DNA of 8,877 bases from Bacteroidia bacterium (lineage in GTDB: Bacteria; Bacteroidota; Bacteroidia; NS11-12g; UBA9320). Under the pieces are notes generated by a model, which was not told where the DNA came from, did not search any database, and saw only the letters and a program-made list of their open reading frames with translations. The stretch lies in the NCBI GenBank assembly GCA_029253325.1, contig JAQWZS010000069.1, forward strand, positions 1 through 8,877, written 5' to 3'. Positions 6,731 to 8,877 of the stretch are shown here, in pieces (the first letter of the stretch is position 1; each line of letters starts with the position of its first letter). Made by a program: the position numbers and the translations under genes.

Positions 6731-7918
6731 TTAATCTATTCTTATTTCGATTTGATCGGTCTTTTTAATAACCTTTTCGTTGCTTTTTGGTTTTGAGCTA
6801 TTAGAATTTGAGTTAACTTTTGATAGATTCACACTTTGGCTCATAGCCTTTGGAGATTGCCCCTCTGGTGGTAAAGTCGACTTCTTTTTTTTTGGTTGTT
6901 TCTTGACTTTATAGCGTTTGGGTAGTTTTATGGTTTTGTGTTTCAGCTCTGTTTCTAGTAGAAAATAACCTGCGGAATCAGATAGTTCATCTTTTTGTGC
7001 TGCCACAGCAATAGTTGTATTGTTAGGGGAAAAAGCCAATGCATTGACTTTATAATTCCCAAGGTTAAATGTTTTGATGAGTTCTCTGTCCTTGAGATGA
7101 TATAAATGGACGGTGCCATCCAAACTACCACTGACCAAATATTTCCCATGAGGGTCGATCGCAATGTCCGTCACCGTCCATTGGTGATCTTTGAAAGTGT
7201 GTAACTCTTTCCCCGTGCGAATTTCCCAAATCCGAACAGTTTTATCCTCGGAGCTTGATATCATGTGTTTTCGGTCGAGTGTGACCAGTACATCTGTAAT
7301 CTGATCAGTATGACCCATAAAACTATTTATTTTACGACCCATGATGTCATATTGAATAATTTCCGCTCTTTTTTCATGAGCAATGAAGTATGACATACGG
7401 TCGATTGCAACACCTGCTGCAGAGATAGGCCTTGATGTTTTGATAGGGATATCTCGGTCTTTGGCGATGTCATAGGCGATAAATCGTCCATCATCTCCAG
7501 CACTAAAGATAGTTCGCATACCCGGACCATAGATTAATTTATTAATCTGACTTTGATTAATAAGTAATGTAGTGTCTAAGGTAGCAATAGAAAAAAACGA
7601 GTCGTTGAAATGATAGACATTCAACTTACCATCTTGTCCACCTGTAATCATGTGGTAACCGTCTCTACTAAATGAAATGGACGTTATAGCACCTCTGTTG
7701 TCTTGAATTCGTTGAACAACCTCATGAGTGCTATCAATCCTTTGGATGACAATGGATTCATCCCAACTTCCCGAAACAAGGTATTTGCCATCTGGGCTAT
7801 ACTCAATCACTGTAATATCATCTTTGTGGTGGGCTTGATATTCTAACTGATCGGTTTGAGCATTTGTGGTAAATGTCAGACCGAAAAAAAAGACAACAAG
7901 AAAATAGAATGGTCTCAT
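6731..7918 (-). CDS. Secreted WD40-repeat beta-propeller protein with Lys-rich C-terminal tail
   Basis: This 395-residue protein has a signal peptide (hydrophobic core at residues 4-17, likely cleavage TNA-QT at 20/21). Then come about seven WD40-type repeats, near 28-62, 71-104, 121-151, 160-191, 199-233, 241-276 and 285-325, enough for one seven-bladed propeller. The fifth is most canonical (GHTDQITDV to VRIWEI); SPDGKYLVSGSWDES and DPHGKYLVSGSLDGT are typical strand/turn patterns. The last 65 residues are a disordered-looking tail, basic at 331-346 (KRYKVKK, KKKK), then Ser/Asn-rich. No lipobox, transmembrane helix or C-terminal sorting domain is seen, so periplasmic or secreted location is inferred. 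WD40 propellers are protein-binding platforms and I assign no specific partner. It is first in a probable operon with the RidA-family gene and diverges from hutU. Confidence 0.88.
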   Translation of the reverse strand: MRPFYFLVVFFFGLTFTTNAQTDQLEYQAHHKDDITVIEYSPDGKYLVSGSWDESIVIQRIDSTHEVVQRIQDNRGAITSISFSRDGYHMITGGQDGKLNVYHFNDSFFSIATLDTTLLINQSQINKLIYGPGMRTIFSAGDDGRFIAYDIAKDRDIPIKTSRPISAAGVAIDRMSYFIAHEKRAEIIQYDIMGRKINSFMGHTDQITDVLVTLDRKHMISSSEDKTVRIWEIRTGKELHTFKDHQWTVTDIAIDPHGKYLVSGSLDGTVHLYHLKDRELIKTFNLGNYKVNALAFSPNNTTIAVAAQKDELSDSAGYFLLETELKHKTIKLPKRYKVKKQPKKKKSTLPPEGQSPKAMSQSVNLSKVNSNSNSSKPKSNEKVIKKTDQIEIRID

Positions 7919-7927
7919 ATGGTAGCA

Positions 7928-7960
7928 AATTACTCGTTTTTTTGTGAATAATGAGTAATT
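7928..7960. repeat. 8-bp perfect inverted repeat in the WD40/hutU divergent region
   Basis: AATTACTC (7928-7935) and GAGTAATT (7953-7960) are perfect inverted copies separated by 17 nt. Allowing one G-U pair the stem extends to 11 bp (CGTT with AATG) with an 11-nt loop. It begins 9 nt upstream of the WD40 ATG, so it could be an operator over that promoter or a leader hairpin. The AT-rich setting lowers its weight. Confidence 0.4.
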
Positions 7961-8015
7961 GTAAAATTTTAATTTTTAGCACACTTTTAATTTGAAAACA
8001 ATCTTTATGCAACCC

Positions 8016-8047
8016 TTTTTGTTAATCTAAAACAAATTAGACCTTTG
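8016..8047 (+). promoter_or_regulatory. hutU: Candidate Bacteroidota-type promoter for hutU
   Basis: TTTTTG (8016-8021) as the -33 element and GACCTTTG (8040-8047) as the -7 element are spaced 18 nt apart (TTG to G), within the usual range. The -7 element matches TAnnTTTG except for its first base. It ends 2 nt before the ATG at 8050, so the transcript would begin at or after that ATG. This favours translation from the second in-frame ATG at 8059. Confidence 0.4.
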
Positions 8048-8049
8048 TC

Positions 8050-8877
8050 ATGAATCAGATGAATAACGTGAGTTTCAAAGAATCAATAACTAGCGGCATA
8101 CCTCGAGAGTTACCACCAAAACAGGAGTGGTCTCATGCTGGTAATCGAGCTCCCAAACGAAAAGACATTCTGAGTTTGGTAGAGAAAAAATTAGCTATTC
8201 GAAATGCTTTGCGGTATTTCCCTGAAGAGTGGCATCATGAACTTGCAGAAGAATTTGCTCAAGAATTGAAAGATTATGGTCGGATTTATATGTATCGATT
8301 CAAGCCAGACTATGAAATGTATGCTAGACCCATTGCTGAATATCCAGCTAAAAGCTCTCAGGCTGCGGGAATCATGCTGATGATTCAGAACAATCTAGAT
8401 CCCGCTGTTGCTCAGCATCCTGATGAACTAATCACCTATGGTGGGAATGGAGCAGTTTTTCAAAACTGGGCTCAGTATCTGCTCACCATGCAATACTTGA
8501 GTGAAATGACCGAAGATCAAACCTTACACATGTATAGCGGTCATCCGATGGGTTTGTTTCCTAGTAGTCCGTTAGCTCCTCGAGTAATTGTTACTAATGG
8601 AATGATGATACCAAATTATAGTAAGCCTGATGATTGGGAAAAATACAATGCTCTTGGCGTGACTCAGTATGGACAAATGACTGCGGGTAGCTACATGTAC
8701 ATTGGTCCGCAAGGAATTGTTCATGGTACCACGATTACAGTTATGAATGCATTTAGGATGAAGCTAGATGCTGACGATACACCTGCAGGTAAGATATTTC
8801 TTACCGCTGGTCTTGGTGGAATGAGCGGTGCTCAACCCAAAGCAGGTAACATTGTGGGCTGTATCACCATATGTGCA
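8050..8877 (+). CDS. hutU: Urocanate hydratase (urocanase) HutU, N-terminal 276 aa (3' end beyond window)
   Basis: Urocanase converts trans-urocanate to 4-imidazolone-5-propionate, the second step of histidine degradation, with tightly bound NAD+ as an electrophile. The frame is open to the last base and has no stop. Signature blocks are RNALRYFPEEW (51-61), DPAVAQHPDELITYGGNG (117-134), YSGHPMGLFPSSPLAPR (162-178), TNGMMIPNY (182-190), YGQMTAGSYMYIGPQGIVHG (207-226) and the NAD-binding GLGGMSGAQ (254-262). The N-terminus RELPPKQEW plus KLAIRNALRYF and MSGAQ, rather than MGGAQ, match the long (~670 aa) type found in animals and many Bacteroidota rather than the ~555 aa type. The start at 8050 (MNQMNN) has an alternative ATG at 8059, favoured by promoter position. 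It is divergent from the WD40 gene. The rest of the hut pathway, if clustered, lies to the right. Confidence 0.96.
   Translation, partial: MNQMNNVSFKESITSGIPRELPPKQEWSHAGNRAPKRKDILSLVEKKLAIRNALRYFPEEWHHELAEEFAQELKDYGRIYMYRFKPDYEMYARPIAEYPAKSSQAAGIMLMIQNNLDPAVAQHPDELITYGGNGAVFQNWAQYLLTMQYLSEMTEDQTLHMYSGHPMGLFPSSPLAPRVIVTNGMMIPNYSKPDDWEKYNALGVTQYGQMTAGSYMYIGPQGIVHGTTITVMNAFRMKLDADDTPAGKIFLTAGLGGMSGAQPKAGNIVGCITICA

Noticed and set aside
7967..7993. Two direct copies of TTTTAATTT 18 nt apart before hutU
   Set aside because: Low-complexity AT-rich sequence; two copies of such a word are expected by chance.
1..8877. Possible defence island, mobile element, CRISPR array or biosynthetic cluster
   Set aside because: All genes are housekeeping or family-typical for Bacteroidota, composition is uniform, and no integrase, transposase, repeat array or terminal repeats were seen.

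Overview
The window looks like ordinary chromosomal DNA of a Bacteroidota bacterium, probably from the Flavobacteriia/Cytophagia side. The clues are AT-rich DNA, a lack of clear Shine-Dalgarno sites, TTG / TAnnTTTG-type promoter motifs, and several Bacteroidota-typical families: the ~420-residue protein usually mislabelled 'asparagine synthetase B', a RemB/Wzi-like outer-membrane protein, a DUF6913-type protein, and a long eukaryotic-type urocanase. Codon use and composition look uniform. I see no phage, transposon, CRISPR, tRNA or rRNA signal.

Layout. (1) 2-1114 (+): the 3' part of the 'asparagine synthetase B'-labelled family, cut by the left edge. (2) 1116-2765 (-): a signal-peptide-bearing outer-membrane beta-barrel resembling gliding protein RemB / Wzi, convergent with gene 1 and separated from it by one base. 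(3) 2831-6296 (+): ligA (NAD-dependent DNA ligase), a DUF6913-like gene with no usable upstream ATG, and dapA, whose ATG overlaps the preceding TGA. This is a probable operon. (4) 6306-7918 (-): a secreted WD40 beta-propeller protein followed 8 nt later by a RidA-family gene resembling 2-aminomuconate deaminase. This is a probable two-gene operon, convergent with dapA across 9 nt. (5) 8050-8877 (+): the first 276 codons of hutU (urocanate hydratase), divergent from the WD40 gene and cut by the right edge.

How the genes fit together. The ligA operon joins DNA repair/replication (ligase) to lysine and diaminopimelate synthesis, with an uncharacterised protein between them. RidA and HutU both belong to amino-acid catabolism (enamine/imine or aminomuconate deamination; histidine degradation), but they are divergent and not obviously in one pathway. 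The two divergent intergenic regions (2766-2830 and 7919-8049) each hold a perfect inverted repeat and promoter-like motifs very close to the start codons. Both convergent junctions have hairpins inside the last codons of the minus-strand gene.

I found no clear undescribed multi-gene system. The best leads are the DUF6913-like gene coupled to dapA, the misnamed amidotransferase-like protein, the very short or absent leaders implied by promoter positions, and a terminator that appears to share DNA with a Lys-rich protein tail.
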